DNA from: Nodularia sp. (in: cyanobacteria)
Lineage (GTDB): Bacteria; Cyanobacteriota; Cyanobacteriia; Cyanobacteriales; Nostocaceae
Reading direction: 5' to 3'
NCBI GenBank assembly: GCA_007692755.1
Contig: REBL01000148.1
Coordinates: forward strand, 1 to 64,000
DNA length: 64,000 nt
The position numbers and the translations under genes were made by a program. This document shows positions 44,265-53,512 of this stretch, piece after piece; within the stretch, counting starts at the first letter, position 1, and each line of letters opens with the position of its first letter. The notes under the pieces are model-generated. The model saw only the letters and a list, made by a program, of their open reading frames with translations, made no database searches and was not told the DNA's origin.

Positions 44265-44871
44265 TTAACTATTTAACTATGTTTCTACTGAAGAATAAAC
44301 CGGGTTTGTGCTGAAGGTAAAAATAAAATTTAAAAAATAGTCGAAAATTCCTGTGCCATTCACGATTTTATTGATATACTTATTATATAGTCAAAAAGCA
44401 AAGACTTTTTTAGTCTTGTGTCTTAATTTTGCCTGACCATTGCTGGTCAACGGCGAAAAGTATTTTGTATACCTTAATACAATTTGTGCTAGAAAGCAAA
44501 TCTAGAAATGCAGATGATTTCGCTCTCTGCAATTTTGGTTTTGTTCTTATTTAGCAAAGTCGAAAATAGCAGGCTAAGGCATAGATATAGTCTATCCTAG
44601 CCAAAGGAAAAAGTTAGGGGAACCTCCTGGGCTTCAACTCCCAGTATTGCAGTATATGTCTTTTAGACATGACTCATGTATATATTGAGTCTACTTAAGC
44701 TATTAGTCAGAAAATTTATTTCTCGGCGGTTTCAGTAGCTGTATGAGTTGATATAAATCAGAGATGTGAAAACAGTCTCTTAATATTGATATTTGCATAA
44801 TTTCAGCAATACTTTCTAAAACTTAGTTAAATCTATACACACTATTTGTTCATTTGATTGGAGGACTTCTA
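44265..44871. other. Long AT-rich intergenic region upstream of the 40-aa gene
   Basis: The 600 bp contains no long ORF. Possible short hairpins are at 44430-44455 (CTGACCATTGCTGGTCAACGG) and 44625-44650 (AGGGGAACCTCC, GGGCTTCAACTCCCAG). The sequence ends in GGAGGACTTCTA before a start codon, so a long leader or small RNA is possible. No conserved riboswitch could be assigned by eye. Confidence 0.4.
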
Positions 44872-44994
44872 ATGATTTTATACTACCTTAATATGACATC
44901 GATATTAGTTAAAAACGCGAGTTTATTAGTTTGGATGTCACCTTTTATGACCGGGTTGATTGAGTCTTTCCAAACAATTTTTCATGGTTTTTAG
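44872..44994 (+). CDS. Small 40-aa hydrophobic protein (candidate)
   Basis: The ORF begins MILYYLNMTSILVKNASLLV and continues WMSPFMTGLIESFQTIFHGF. A full GGAGG Shine-Dalgarno is spaced 7 bases before the ATG, among the best ribosome-binding sites in this window. The peptide is mostly hydrophobic with one possible transmembrane or amphipathic helix and few charges. It is preceded by a 600-bp leader without other genes and followed by a 14-bp-stem palindrome that could end its transcript. It is too short for ordinary gene prediction. I know of no named family. Confidence 0.55.
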   Translation: MILYYLNMTSILVKNASLLVWMSPFMTGLIESFQTIFHGF

Positions 44995-45020
44995 ATGGGA
45001 AATATTGCCCAACCGGATTT

Positions 45021-45050
45021 TTTAGAGACGTTCCAGGGAACGTCTCTAAA
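45021..45050. terminator. Palindrome TTTAGAGACGTTCC / GGAACGTCTCTAAA
   Basis: A 14-bp perfect stem with an AG centre between the 40-aa gene and the converging glgX. It is the same family as 24105-24132 (shared core AGAGACGTTCC). It may act as a bidirectional terminator and is an interspersed palindrome. Confidence 0.7.
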
Positions 45051-45058
45051 TTGTCTAA

Positions 45059-47209
45059 TTAATCTTCATCATCAAATAAAGCTCTACCCAAGCGCTGTAA
45101 AACTACAAGCGATCGCGCTGCCACTGGAATTGGTTTATCATCGATGTAACGTTTGCCGCGTTGGACAAACCGTGGCTTAGTTGTATCAATAATAGTCAGC
45201 CATCCCCAACTCTGTAAACCTTTGGGAATCGCAAACTCCAACATTTCATGGTGAGCGTTAAAGAACCACAAAAAGGAATCATCCATAATTCGTTCACCGC
45301 GTGGCCCAGGAGTGGCTATTTCTTCGCCATTCATAAATATCCCAATAGCCTTAGTAAAACCTTCATTCCACTGTTGTTCTGTCATCTCGTTACCATCGGG
45401 ATTGAACCAACCAATATCATGTACCCCAGAACCGTGGATAGCTCTACCTTGGAACCACTTACGTCTGCGGAAAACTGGATGCTTGCGGCGAAAATCAATC
45501 AGCTGACGCGTAAAATCTAACAGCGCCTCATTTTCTTCTGGTAAATCCCAGTTTAACCAAGCCACTTCATTATCTTGACAGTAAGCGTTGTTGTTCCCGC
45601 CTTGACTCCGCCCCATTTCGTCACCCATCACCAGCATCGGGACACCTTGGGAAAGCAGTAAAGTTGCCAAAAAGTTTCGCCGTTGCTGTTTGCGTAACTT
45701 TCGGACTACCGGGTCATCAGTTTCCCCTTCTACACCACAGTTCCAAGAGCGATTATGATTTTCCCCATCCCGACTGTCTTCCTCATTCGCCTCGTTGTGC
45801 TTCTGGTTGTAACTGACTAAATCATTGAGAGTAAAACCATCATGGGCTGTAATAAAATTAATACTAGCGCTGGGATTGCGTCCATTTAGCTGATACAGGT
45901 CAGAACTACCCGTAAATCGATAGGCAAACTCTGCCAAACTACTATCTTCGCCGCGCCAGAAGTCCCGCACAGTATCCCTATACCTACCATTCCATTCCGA
46001 CCACAGCAGCGGAAATTCCCCCACTTGATAGCCACCTTCACCCACATCCCAAGGTTCGGCAATCAATTTCACATCAGCTAAAACTGGGTCTTGGTGAATA
46101 ATATCAAAGAAAGCTGCCAGCCGGTCAACTGCGAAAAGTTCCCGCGCCAGTGCCGATGCTAAGTCAAAGCGGAAACCATCGACGTGCATTTCCAGCACCC
46201 AGTAACGCAGACTATCCATAATCAATTTCAGCACCTGGGGATGGCGCACATTCAAAGAATTACCGCAACCGGTGAAGTCCATATAATAACGAGCGTTACC
46301 ATCCACTAGGCGATAATAAGAAGTATTATCTATACCCCGCAGAGATAAGGTAGGCCCTAAATTATTACCTTCTCCGGTATGGTTGTAGACCACATCTAAA
46401 ATTACCTCCATTCCGGCTTTGTGTAGTGCCTTGACCATCTCCTTAAACTCTTTCACCTGCTCTCCATGACCAGAATTAGCACTATAGCCAGTGTAGGGAG
46501 CAAAGTAACAAATAGAGTCATAACCCCAATAATTTCTCAGCCCTGTATCGACTAAGTGTCGGGGATATGCTAGATAATGATGGACGGGCATCAGTTCCAC
46601 CGCCGTCACACCCAGGGACTGGAGATGAGAAATACTCGCCGGATGAGCTAGTCCAGCATAGGTTCCTCGCAGCTTGGCAGGAATTTCTGTGTGTAGCTTG
46701 GTAAAGCCTTTGACGTGGGTTTCATAAATTACCGTTTCGTGCCAAGGAATTTGCAGCAGTTCATCCCCTTCCCAATCAAAGGACTCATCTACTACCACAG
46801 CTTTTGGTACGAGGTGCGCGTCATCCAGTTCCGAAAATCCCAAATCTTCTTGAGGGTCATCCCAGCGATAGCCAAAAATTTCTTCCCCAAAACCAATTTC
46901 GCCGTCAATGGCCTTGGCGTATGGGTCTATGAGCAGCTTATTGGGGTTAAAGCGATGCCCTTCTTGGGGATTAAAGGGGCCATGTACCCTAAATCCGTAT
47001 CGCTGACCAGGGACAATAGAGGGGACGTAGCAATGCCAAGTAAAGTTACTAATTTCTGTGAGAGTTAGTCTTGTTTCTCGCTCTTGCTGGTCAAACAGGC
47101 ACAATTCAACTCCTGTGGCATTTTCCGAAAATAGAGCAAAGTTAGTGCCTTTACCATCCCAAGTTGCTCCTAGAGGATAGGGTTTACCAGGCCAGAGAGA
47201 GAGATACAT
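45059..47209 (-). CDS. glgX: GlgX, glycogen debranching enzyme (isoamylase-type)
   Basis: The 716-aa GH13 enzyme hydrolyses alpha-1,6 branches of glycogen after phosphorylase trimming. The N-terminal CBM48-like domain ([20 protein letters not shown]) is followed by GH13 conserved regions: [10 protein letters not shown] (region I), nucleophile Asp in [16 protein letters not shown] (region II), acid Glu in [16 protein letters not shown] (region III), and [20 protein letters not shown] (region IV). The length is standard and the [14 protein letters not shown] start is canonical. It converges with the 40-aa gene. Together with the GDE-like gene at the window start it gives two independent debranching activities. 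Confidence 0.97.
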   Translation of the reverse strand: MYLSLWPGKPYPLGATWDGKGTNFALFSENATGVELCLFDQQERETRLTLTEISNFTWHCYVPSIVPGQRYGFRVHGPFNPQEGHRFNPNKLLIDPYAKAIDGEIGFGEEIFGYRWDDPQEDLGFSELDDAHLVPKAVVVDESFDWEGDELLQIPWHETVIYETHVKGFTKLHTEIPAKLRGTYAGLAHPASISHLQSLGVTAVELMPVHHYLAYPRHLVDTGLRNYWGYDSICYFAPYTGYSANSGHGEQVKEFKEMVKALHKAGMEVILDVVYNHTGEGNNLGPTLSLRGIDNTSYYRLVDGNARYYMDFTGCGNSLNVRHPQVLKLIMDSLRYWVLEMHVDGFRFDLASALARELFAVDRLAAFFDIIHQDPVLADVKLIAEPWDVGEGGYQVGEFPLLWSEWNGRYRDTVRDFWRGEDSSLAEFAYRFTGSSDLYQLNGRNPSASINFITAHDGFTLNDLVSYNQKHNEANEEDSRDGENHNRSWNCGVEGETDDPVVRKLRKQQRRNFLATLLLSQGVPMLVMGDEMGRSQGGNNNAYCQDNEVAWLNWDLPEENEALLDFTRQLIDFRRKHPVFRRRKWFQGRAIHGSGVHDIGWFNPDGNEMTEQQWNEGFTKAIGIFMNGEEIATPGPRGERIMDDSFLWFFNAHHEMLEFAIPKGLQSWGWLTIIDTTKPRFVQRGKRYIDDKPIPVAARSLVVLQRLGRALFDDED

Positions 47210-47491
47210 ATCGTCAAGTTTCCCTTATGGAATAAATACACCTATTTAAGTATTAGGATAAATCAGGAACTATTGCAAACACCCAGAAGCTTAGGTTTCC
47301 GAATTATTCGAGAAGTCGGGGATCTTTCTGTTATTGATTTCAAGTCAGGAAACATAATTTCATTTAAAAACATAAAACTAATCTAAATAAACTCATAAAC
47401 CAGTTTGTAAGTAACATCGTTTACGGTATTTAGACTCATTAATCAAGTATTAGTAAATTCAGGCGCAATAATTAATATTTAGGAGATTATT

Positions 47492-47674
47492 TTGAATAAA
47501 GATTTATTAGCTTTTCTAGCTAGTATAATTTTTAGTGTTGTCATGGTAATTTTAATTAGAAGGCTTAATTTGTCTGCCTTTGTTACTTTCAGCATTGCTA
47601 TTTATACAAGTTACACTGTCATGTTTTTTGTAACGTTACATAATTTGATTTCCAAATATAAAAAACTTAAATAA
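47492..47674 (+). CDS. Small two-segment membrane protein (60 aa, TTG start)
   Basis: The protein has two predicted transmembrane helices (DLLAFLASIIFSVVMVILI, and FVTFSIAIYTSYTVMFFV) joined by RRLNLSA, with a positively charged C-terminus (SKYKKLK). Translation probably starts at TTG 47492, because AGGAG lies 6 bases upstream and the downstream codons are well formed; no ATG serves. It lies between glgX (divergent) and the alpha/beta hydrolase gene 71 bp downstream on the same strand. I do not recognise a family. About 280 bp upstream (47210-47491) has no gene and holds a degenerate copy of the TCGGGGAT hairpin. Confidence 0.65.
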   Translation: MNKDLLAFLASIIFSVVMVILIRRLNLSAFVTFSIAIYTSYTVMFFVTLHNLISKYKKLK

Positions 47675-47745
47675 ACTTGTGAGCAACTTTCTTAGTTATA
47701 CCAGAGAAGTGCTATAAATCTATAATTGTATTGTAAAGAGTAACC

Positions 47746-48585
47746 ATGATGCCTTTACGTCAAACTTTATCGAAACCTGATATCGAACTTTCCTATTTAG
47801 AGTGGAACCAAGGTCGAGAACCTTTACTACTGTTACACGGTTTAGCTGATAACGCCCTTGTCTGGTCTGGCTTGGGAGATGACCTAGCCGCAGAGTATCA
47901 CATAGTTGCGCCAGATATGCGTGGTCATGGTGAAAGTAGTAAGCCAGAAAACGATTATACCTTTGAAAGTGCGATCGCTGACCTGGAAGCGCTCATGGAT
48001 CATCTGGGATGGTCTTCAGCCCATATTGTGAGTCACTCGTGGACGGGCAAACTAGCCGCTATCTGGGCGAGAAAAAATCCAGACCGTTTACGGAGTATGA
48101 TTCTGGTTGACCCGATTTTTATCTGGAAAATGCCCGACTTCTTGCGGTTCACTTTCCCCCTGTTATACCGTTTCTTATCTTTCCTCAAAGGTATGGGTCC
48201 CTTTACTAGTTACGCAGAAGCCGAAGCCCAAGCGCGTCAGTTAAAGCAATATGAGGGATGGAGTACCTTACAACAACAGGTATTTCAAGCCGGAATTGAA
48301 CAAAAGCCCGATGGTAGTTGGGGTAGTAAATTCACTATCGCCGCCCGCGATGGCATTTTTACTGACGTGATGTGTGTACCGGGTTTTATTCACCCTGTTG
48401 ATACCCCGGCGCTGTTTGTACAGCCAGAACAGGGTCTTAACCGTCAAAATTGGCAAATCAAACCTTACAAAACCCACCTGAAAAATTTCCGTTTATGCCA
48501 AGTTCCGGGCAATCATTGGCCATTTTTGACTCAACCTGAAGCATTTAACCGGACTGTAGCAGCATTCTTAGCAGAATGTAAATAA
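47746..48585 (+). CDS. Alpha/beta hydrolase
   Basis: The 279-aa protein has the alpha/beta-hydrolase fold: oxyanion HG in PLLLLHGLADNALVW, APDMRGHGESSKP, nucleophile elbow in HIVSHSWTGKLAAIWA (S-H-S-W-T, a variant of GxSxG with Ser at the first Gly), and catalytic His in PGNHWPFLTQPEAF. It is cytoplasmic by lack of a signal peptide. The substrate is unknown; relatives include esterases and haloalkane-dehalogenase-like enzymes. It is followed 29 bp downstream by a kinase-derived gene on the same strand, so they may form an operon. Confidence 0.88.
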   Translation: MMPLRQTLSKPDIELSYLEWNQGREPLLLLHGLADNALVWSGLGDDLAAEYHIVAPDMRGHGESSKPENDYTFESAIADLEALMDHLGWSSAHIVSHSWTGKLAAIWARKNPDRLRSMILVDPIFIWKMPDFLRFTFPLLYRFLSFLKGMGPFTSYAEAEAQARQLKQYEGWSTLQQQVFQAGIEQKPDGSWGSKFTIAARDGIFTDVMCVPGFIHPVDTPALFVQPEQGLNRQNWQIKPYKTHLKNFRLCQVPGNHWPFLTQPEAFNRTVAAFLAECK

Positions 48586-48614
48586 AACAAGTCTGACTTT
48601 GACTTAATTTCATC

Positions 48615-49841
48615 ATGAGCCTTTGTATCAATCCAGTTTGTCCTCGACCCTATCACCCAGATAATCAAGACACTTTTTGTAAAAGTTGTGGTTCCCCTTT
48701 GGAACTGTTAAGACGCTATCGGGTGATAAGTTTATTGAGTGAGCAAACTGGTTGTAGCAAAGTCTATGCAGCAGATGAAAAAAACACACCAAAAATCCTC
48801 AAGGTACTCAATGAAGAGCTATCAAAGGACGCTCAAGCAGTGGAACTGTTTTGTCAAGAAGCATCACTGCTAGAACATCTGAATCATCCAGATATTCCCC
48901 AATTTGAGGGTTACTTTCAGTATCAAACTAGAAATGGTTTGGTTCTGCACTGCATTGTCATGGAAAAAATTGACCCACCTCACTTGGATGTATGGCTACA
49001 GCAGCAACATCGCCTGATTTCCCCCACAGCATCTGTGGACTGGTTAAAACAATTCATCCCGACAACTGTCGTAACTAGTTCTGAAACTCATGTAACTTTG
49101 CCCACATCAGCCAAGCATTCTGAGAAAGTCCCTCTCATAGCTTTGTTTACAGCCCTGTTAGTTTCTTTAGGTTTACTGAGTTTAACGGGTTTAGGCACAC
49201 ATTCACCCAAGTTTGCTACTTTGGCAACAACAGCGCAATCACCACAAAGAAGAGGTACAGTTCATTACTTTCCTTATCAAGAAGGAATGGATAGTCAAGG
49301 TAAAATTGCCAAGTTTAATATCGCTGTTTTATCAACTGAATATAAATGGCTGGCTGGGAGTAATTTTCAAATTCAACATAATGACCAAATTATTAGTCTT
49401 GATGTTTTAAAGTTGAAATTAGAACAGGTCGGTATTCAGCAAATAATGGCAGAGCCTAATGAAATTATTTCTGTAGGTGTCGCGGCTTGTGGGGGGAACC
49501 CAGCACTTCAACAACGCAAAGCTTTAGAACGCGCTCAAGAAATTCAACGTTTAGCAATCAATTTATTTAGCAATACACCCAGTGTTCAAGACTATCGCTT
49601 ATTAAACCTTGGTCAATTTCAAGAAAGTAATTGTCAGGAAAATCAGAATTTAACTGCATACCAAAGAAGTGTCATGATTATTGGTGTAAAACCAGAATCA
49701 GAAGGTGTAATTATCGATGAAGCTTTACGTGATAGGTTAGAAAATAAACCTTTTGCTGATTTTAAGTTAAAGGATTATTCTTTGGGGTCGGTGAAAGATT
49801 TTATTTCTATACCTAGTAAGTCAGTGAACAGTGAACAGTGA
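48615..49841 (+). CDS. Kinase-derived membrane protein: zinc ribbon, N-lobe, TM helix and periplasmic domain, kinase C-lobe missing
   Basis: The 408-aa protein starts with the four-Cys ribbon of cyanobacterial 4-Cys Ser/Thr kinases (LCINPVCPRPYHPD, FCKSCGSPLELL) and a kinase N-lobe (RYRVISLLSEQTGCSKVYAA, Lys in PKILKVL, LEHLNHPDIPQFEGYF, CIVMEKIDPP). The next part is DWLKQFIPTTVVTSS, and no HRD or DFG motif follows: the catalytic C-lobe of about 150 residues is absent. A transmembrane helix (VPLIALFTALLVSLGLLSL) and a 200-residue periplasmic-type domain complete it. It should be catalytically dead, a pseudokinase or an in-frame deletion product. Its last residues (SVNSEQ) are encoded by a CAGTGAA tandem repeat. 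Confidence 0.85.
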   Translation: MSLCINPVCPRPYHPDNQDTFCKSCGSPLELLRRYRVISLLSEQTGCSKVYAADEKNTPKILKVLNEELSKDAQAVELFCQEASLLEHLNHPDIPQFEGYFQYQTRNGLVLHCIVMEKIDPPHLDVWLQQQHRLISPTASVDWLKQFIPTTVVTSSETHVTLPTSAKHSEKVPLIALFTALLVSLGLLSLTGLGTHSPKFATLATTAQSPQRRGTVHYFPYQEGMDSQGKIAKFNIAVLSTEYKWLAGSNFQIQHNDQIISLDVLKLKLEQVGIQQIMAEPNEIISVGVAACGGNPALQQRKALERAQEIQRLAINLFSNTPSVQDYRLLNLGQFQESNCQENQNLTAYQRSVMIIGVKPESEGVIIDEALRDRLENKPFADFKLKDYSLGSVKDFISIPSKSVNSEQ

Positions 49842-49978
49842 ACAGTTATCACGCCGATATAAACCTTGTCTACTTTGAGAACTGTAGTTCTTAGTCAAGA
49901 TGGTGAGATTGCTTCCTTGCGTCGCAATGACAAAAACTCCATTTTTCATGATGGACAGGGTTTAGTCGGTTTTTCGCT

Positions 49979-52900
49979 TTAAACAGGTAACTTGATGGTA
50001 AAAGTAGATCCTAACCCTTCGCCCCGGCTATGGGCTTGAATTGTACCTCCATGTAATTCTACTAAATGACGGACGATCGCTAAACCCAAACCTAAACCAC
50101 TGTGTTTGGAAGTACAATCTGCCTGACGATATCTTTCAAACACGTAGGGCAGAAATTCGGGCTTGATACCCAGACCGGTGTCACTCACCTGGATGAGAAC
50201 TGAGGACTCACCACTTTTTACAAGTCGCACTTCCACTCGTCCCCCGGATGGGGTGAACTTAATGGCGTTGGAGAGTAAATTACCTAAAACTTGTAGCAGG
50301 CGGTTGGCATCACCGACAATTGGGGGGATGGATTCATCAATGATAGATTCTAAATGAATGTCCTTAGCATTGGCTGACGGGTAAGCAGTCCCCACAGATT
50401 CCTTGATAATGCTCACCAGTTTGACTGGGCGGACTTCTAACTGCAACTGACCCCGGAGGATGCGGGACATATTCAACAAATCTTCTAGGAGTTTGGACTG
50501 AGATTGAGCATTGCGTTCGATGGTTTCTAAGGCATTAGTAACAGTATCTGGATCTAGTTGGCGAGTCCGCAGCAATTTTGCCCAACCGAGAATGGCATTG
50601 AGTGGCGATCGCAAGTCATGAGATACCATAGCTACAAACTCATCTTTCGTTTGGTTGGCTTTTTCGGCTGCACCGCGTGCGGATTGTTCTAGCTGCAACA
50701 GTTGATCCCGTTCCGCTTCCAATTGCTTGCGATGGTCAATATCAGTGCTAGTACCAAACCACTTCGTAATCTGTCCTTGCTCATTCTTAATCGGCACACC
50801 CCTTGCTAAATGCCAGCGATAACTGCCGTCAAATTTTCTGTAGCGGATTTCCTGTTCATAGGGTTCTCCTGTCTGCAAGGCGTTCATCCAGGCCTGTATA
50901 GCTACTGGGATATCATCTGGATGTATAACTTTTGTCCAGCCCACCCCCATCGCCTCCTCAATCCTTTGCCCAGTGAATTCACACCAGCGTTGATTCACAT
51001 GATCATATTCACCAGCAATATTGCAAATCCAGACGAGTTGTGGTATGACATTGGATAAATAACGGTAGCGTTCCTCACTTTCGCGCAAAGCCGTTTCCGC
51101 TTGTTTGCGTTTGGTGAGGTCAAGAACGAAGCACACGCTATACCCTTCCTTTTCTCTACCCTCAATTAAAGCAAGTCCTAATAATACAGGAACACGAGTG
51201 CCATCTTTGCGAAGATACTCCTTCTCAAAAGGGTTACAAACTCCAGAGGTTTGTAATTCTTGAATTTTTTGCTGGTCAAGGTTTTGGTAATCTGGCGGTG
51301 TCATCTCATCCCAGTGGATTTTTCCTGCTTCTAATTCCCCACGGGTATAACCAAACATTTCCAGAAAAGCGTTGTTAGCTTCATAAATTCCCCCGCTAAA
51401 GTCACCAAAATATACGCCAAATATATTGGATTCCACAATGCGGCGAAATTTAGTTTCACTTTTTTGTAAAGCAGCTTCAGCTTGTTTGCGTTCGCTAATA
51501 TCGGTGACACTGCCAACTGTGCGGATGACCTGACCATGAGGATCTCGGACAATGATTCCTTGATCTAATACATAGCGATATTCTTGGTCTTCATGACGCA
51601 TCCTATACTCAATAGCATAGTATTTTTCCCTATCCAGAACATCTGTAAATTGATTGTCTAGTAGTTCTCTATCTTCAGGGTGAACCTTCTCTAACCACCA
51701 TTCAGCGCTGACATCGGCTTCTTCTAAGGAGTAGCCCAAAATTCGGGTTAACCCCTCAGTCCTGTGAACAGTATTATTTTTAAGATCCCGATCATAAATG
51801 AGACAATTGACCGCTGCTGCTGCGAGATGGAAACGCTCGTTGCTTAAATATAACTGTGACTCTGCTTGCTTCCGCGCCGTAATATCAAAAGCTGTACCCA
51901 CAATCTGACGCGGCGAACCGTCCACATTTCGATTGAATACAGTATCCCGACTAAAAAACCACAGCCATTCACCATTGGCGTGTCGCATCCGGTACTCAAA
52001 TTCTAGAATATCACCATCCTCAGCCACGTTGATTACTTGGCGATGTTCCAGAAATCGCACCCAATCTTCAGGATGCATTAAAGATGAGAGAAAATCAGTA
52101 TCCATCTCTTGAATTTCTGGGCAAGTATAACCGAGTAGGTTAATAACCTGACTATTGGTATAGACATTCCGCCGTTCTAGCAAATCATAAACATACAAAA
52201 TTCCCGGTGTGGTATCGGCAATGCGGGCGATGAACTGCTGACTCTCCCGTAACTTTGCTTCGGCCTGTTTTTTTTCGGTGACATCTCGCCAAGCCGCGAC
52301 AAAGCCATCCCCCATTTTGGTGATGCGAATATCAATGGCTGTGGCTGATTGCTGTTGACTATTCCAAGAAGTATAAACGAGTGATTCTTTCACCAAAGGC
52401 TTACCCGTGGTGACAACTTGACAACATTCTTCAAACAAGCCATTTTCTCGCACATTCACGAGGATTTTACCCAGATATTCGCCCTGTTCTCCTGAAATCA
52501 TCTGGCTAAATTCACAAGCTGCGGCGTTCATATAATCAACACGAAACTGGAGTATTTCGCCCGTCTTATGACGCACAGCCGAAAAAATGCCAAAACAATC
52601 GAGCATATTCTCCACAGAGGTGCGGAAACGTTCCTCACTGCGTTGTAACTCTTGGCTGAGTTGAGCATTTTTAATTGCCGAATGCATCGTTGAGCGCAAA
52701 TACTCGCCAGTAGTCTGTCCCTTAACTAAATAGTCTTGAACACCGCTTTTCATTGCTTGTACAGCCACAGTTTCGTTACCATAGCCAGTTAACATAATCA
52801 CGGCGGGGATGGTTTTGTGTGATTGCTGTTTTAATTCCTCCAGAAATTCCAAACCATCCAAGTCTGGCAGTAAGAAATCTAATAAAATAGCATCAGGCTG

Positions 52901-53050
52901 AAATTGCCGACATAATGCCAACCCTCCTTCTCCCGATTCTTCTTCGATAATTTTGTAGCTGTATTCCTGGTCTTGCAGCAGATAACGACGATAAGCCAGG
53001 CGGTCTTCAGGACAATCATCGACAATTAAAACAGTTAGCGGTTGTGCCAT
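49979..53050 (-). CDS. Hybrid sensor: receiver plus multi-PAS histidine kinase
   Basis: The 1023-aa protein has an N-terminal receiver (residues 5-125, Asp in AILLDFLLPDLDG), then about five PAS/PAC repeats (150-790). These include ILYVYDLLERRNVYTNSQ, YDRDLKNNTVHRTEGLTRIL and CNIAGEYDHVNQRWCEFTGQ. A HisKA dimerisation domain follows with phospho-His in VSHDLRSPLNAILGWAK, then an HATPase (N-box NLLSNAIKFTPSGG, VSDTGLGI, GLGLGLAIVRHLV). It is soluble, with no membrane helix. Two base pairs separate it from the Rcp-like regulator upstream, which follows the phytochrome gene by 4 bp, so the three form a tight operon. It likely receives phosphoryl groups or light output from the phytochrome branch. 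Confidence 0.92.
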   Translation of the reverse strand: MAQPLTVLIVDDCPEDRLAYRRYLLQDQEYSYKIIEEESGEGGLALCRQFQPDAILLDFLLPDLDGLEFLEELKQQSHKTIPAVIMLTGYGNETVAVQAMKSGVQDYLVKGQTTGEYLRSTMHSAIKNAQLSQELQRSEERFRTSVENMLDCFGIFSAVRHKTGEILQFRVDYMNAAACEFSQMISGEQGEYLGKILVNVRENGLFEECCQVVTTGKPLVKESLVYTSWNSQQQSATAIDIRITKMGDGFVAAWRDVTEKKQAEAKLRESQQFIARIADTTPGILYVYDLLERRNVYTNSQVINLLGYTCPEIQEMDTDFLSSLMHPEDWVRFLEHRQVINVAEDGDILEFEYRMRHANGEWLWFFSRDTVFNRNVDGSPRQIVGTAFDITARKQAESQLYLSNERFHLAAAAVNCLIYDRDLKNNTVHRTEGLTRILGYSLEEADVSAEWWLEKVHPEDRELLDNQFTDVLDREKYYAIEYRMRHEDQEYRYVLDQGIIVRDPHGQVIRTVGSVTDISERKQAEAALQKSETKFRRIVESNIFGVYFGDFSGGIYEANNAFLEMFGYTRGELEAGKIHWDEMTPPDYQNLDQQKIQELQTSGVCNPFEKEYLRKDGTRVPVLLGLALIEGREKEGYSVCFVLDLTKRKQAETALRESEERYRYLSNVIPQLVWICNIAGEYDHVNQRWCEFTGQRIEEAMGVGWTKVIHPDDIPVAIQAWMNALQTGEPYEQEIRYRKFDGSYRWHLARGVPIKNEQGQITKWFGTSTDIDHRKQLEAERDQLLQLEQSARGAAEKANQTKDEFVAMVSHDLRSPLNAILGWAKLLRTRQLDPDTVTNALETIERNAQSQSKLLEDLLNMSRILRGQLQLEVRPVKLVSIIKESVGTAYPSANAKDIHLESIIDESIPPIVGDANRLLQVLGNLLSNAIKFTPSGGRVEVRLVKSGESSVLIQVSDTGLGIKPEFLPYVFERYRQADCTSKHSGLGLGLAIVRHLVELHGGTIQAHSRGEGLGSTFTIKLPV

Positions 53051-53052
53051 AA

Positions 53053-53508
53053 CTAGTTGTTAACAGCATCAGGGAGGATTACGATATCTAACCAATAAGT
53101 AATGAAGCTTTGAATAGTCTCAACCAATCTATTAATATCAATTGGTTTCAACATATAACTAGCAACGCAATATCTGTAACATATTTCTATATCTTTAGGA
53201 TTAGACGAGGTGGTAAATACGACTACAGGAATATATTTTAAATTTTTATCCTGCTTGATTTGTTTTAAGATTTCTCGCCCATCAGTTCCTGGTAAATTTA
53301 AATCGAGCAAAATAATTGCGGGACGAGGAGAGTTTTCGCTATCACTGTAAGACCCGGTGTGGTAAAGGAAGTCTAGTGCTTCTTCGCCATCGCTACAGCG
53401 AAACACAGGATTGACAACAGATTCTTTTTTCATGATCCGACTCAAGGCTTCAAAGTCTTCGTCGCTATCTTCAATTACTAGTAAAGGTCTGGCAAAATTA
53501 TCAATCAT
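53053..53508 (-). CDS. Rcp-type CheY-like response regulator of a phytochrome
   Basis: This 151-aa single-domain receiver has [17 protein letters not shown] (acidic pocket), phospho-acceptor Asp in [18 protein letters not shown], Thr in [14 protein letters not shown], and Lys in ASYMLKPID. The extended loop after beta-strand 2 and the helical C-terminus are typical of Rcp1-like regulators that pair with cyanobacterial phytochromes. There is no DNA-binding output domain. It lies 4 bp after the phytochrome stop and 2 bp before the hybrid kinase, so it is probably its cognate regulator and could relay to the hybrid kinase. Confidence 0.92.
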   Translation of the reverse strand: MIDNFARPLLVIEDSDEDFEALSRIMKKESVVNPVFRCSDGEEALDFLYHTGSYSDSENSPRPAIILLDLNLPGTDGREILKQIKQDKNLKYIPVVVFTTSSNPKDIEICYRYCVASYMLKPIDINRLVETIQSFITYWLDIVILPDAVNN

Positions 53509-53512
53509 GGGT

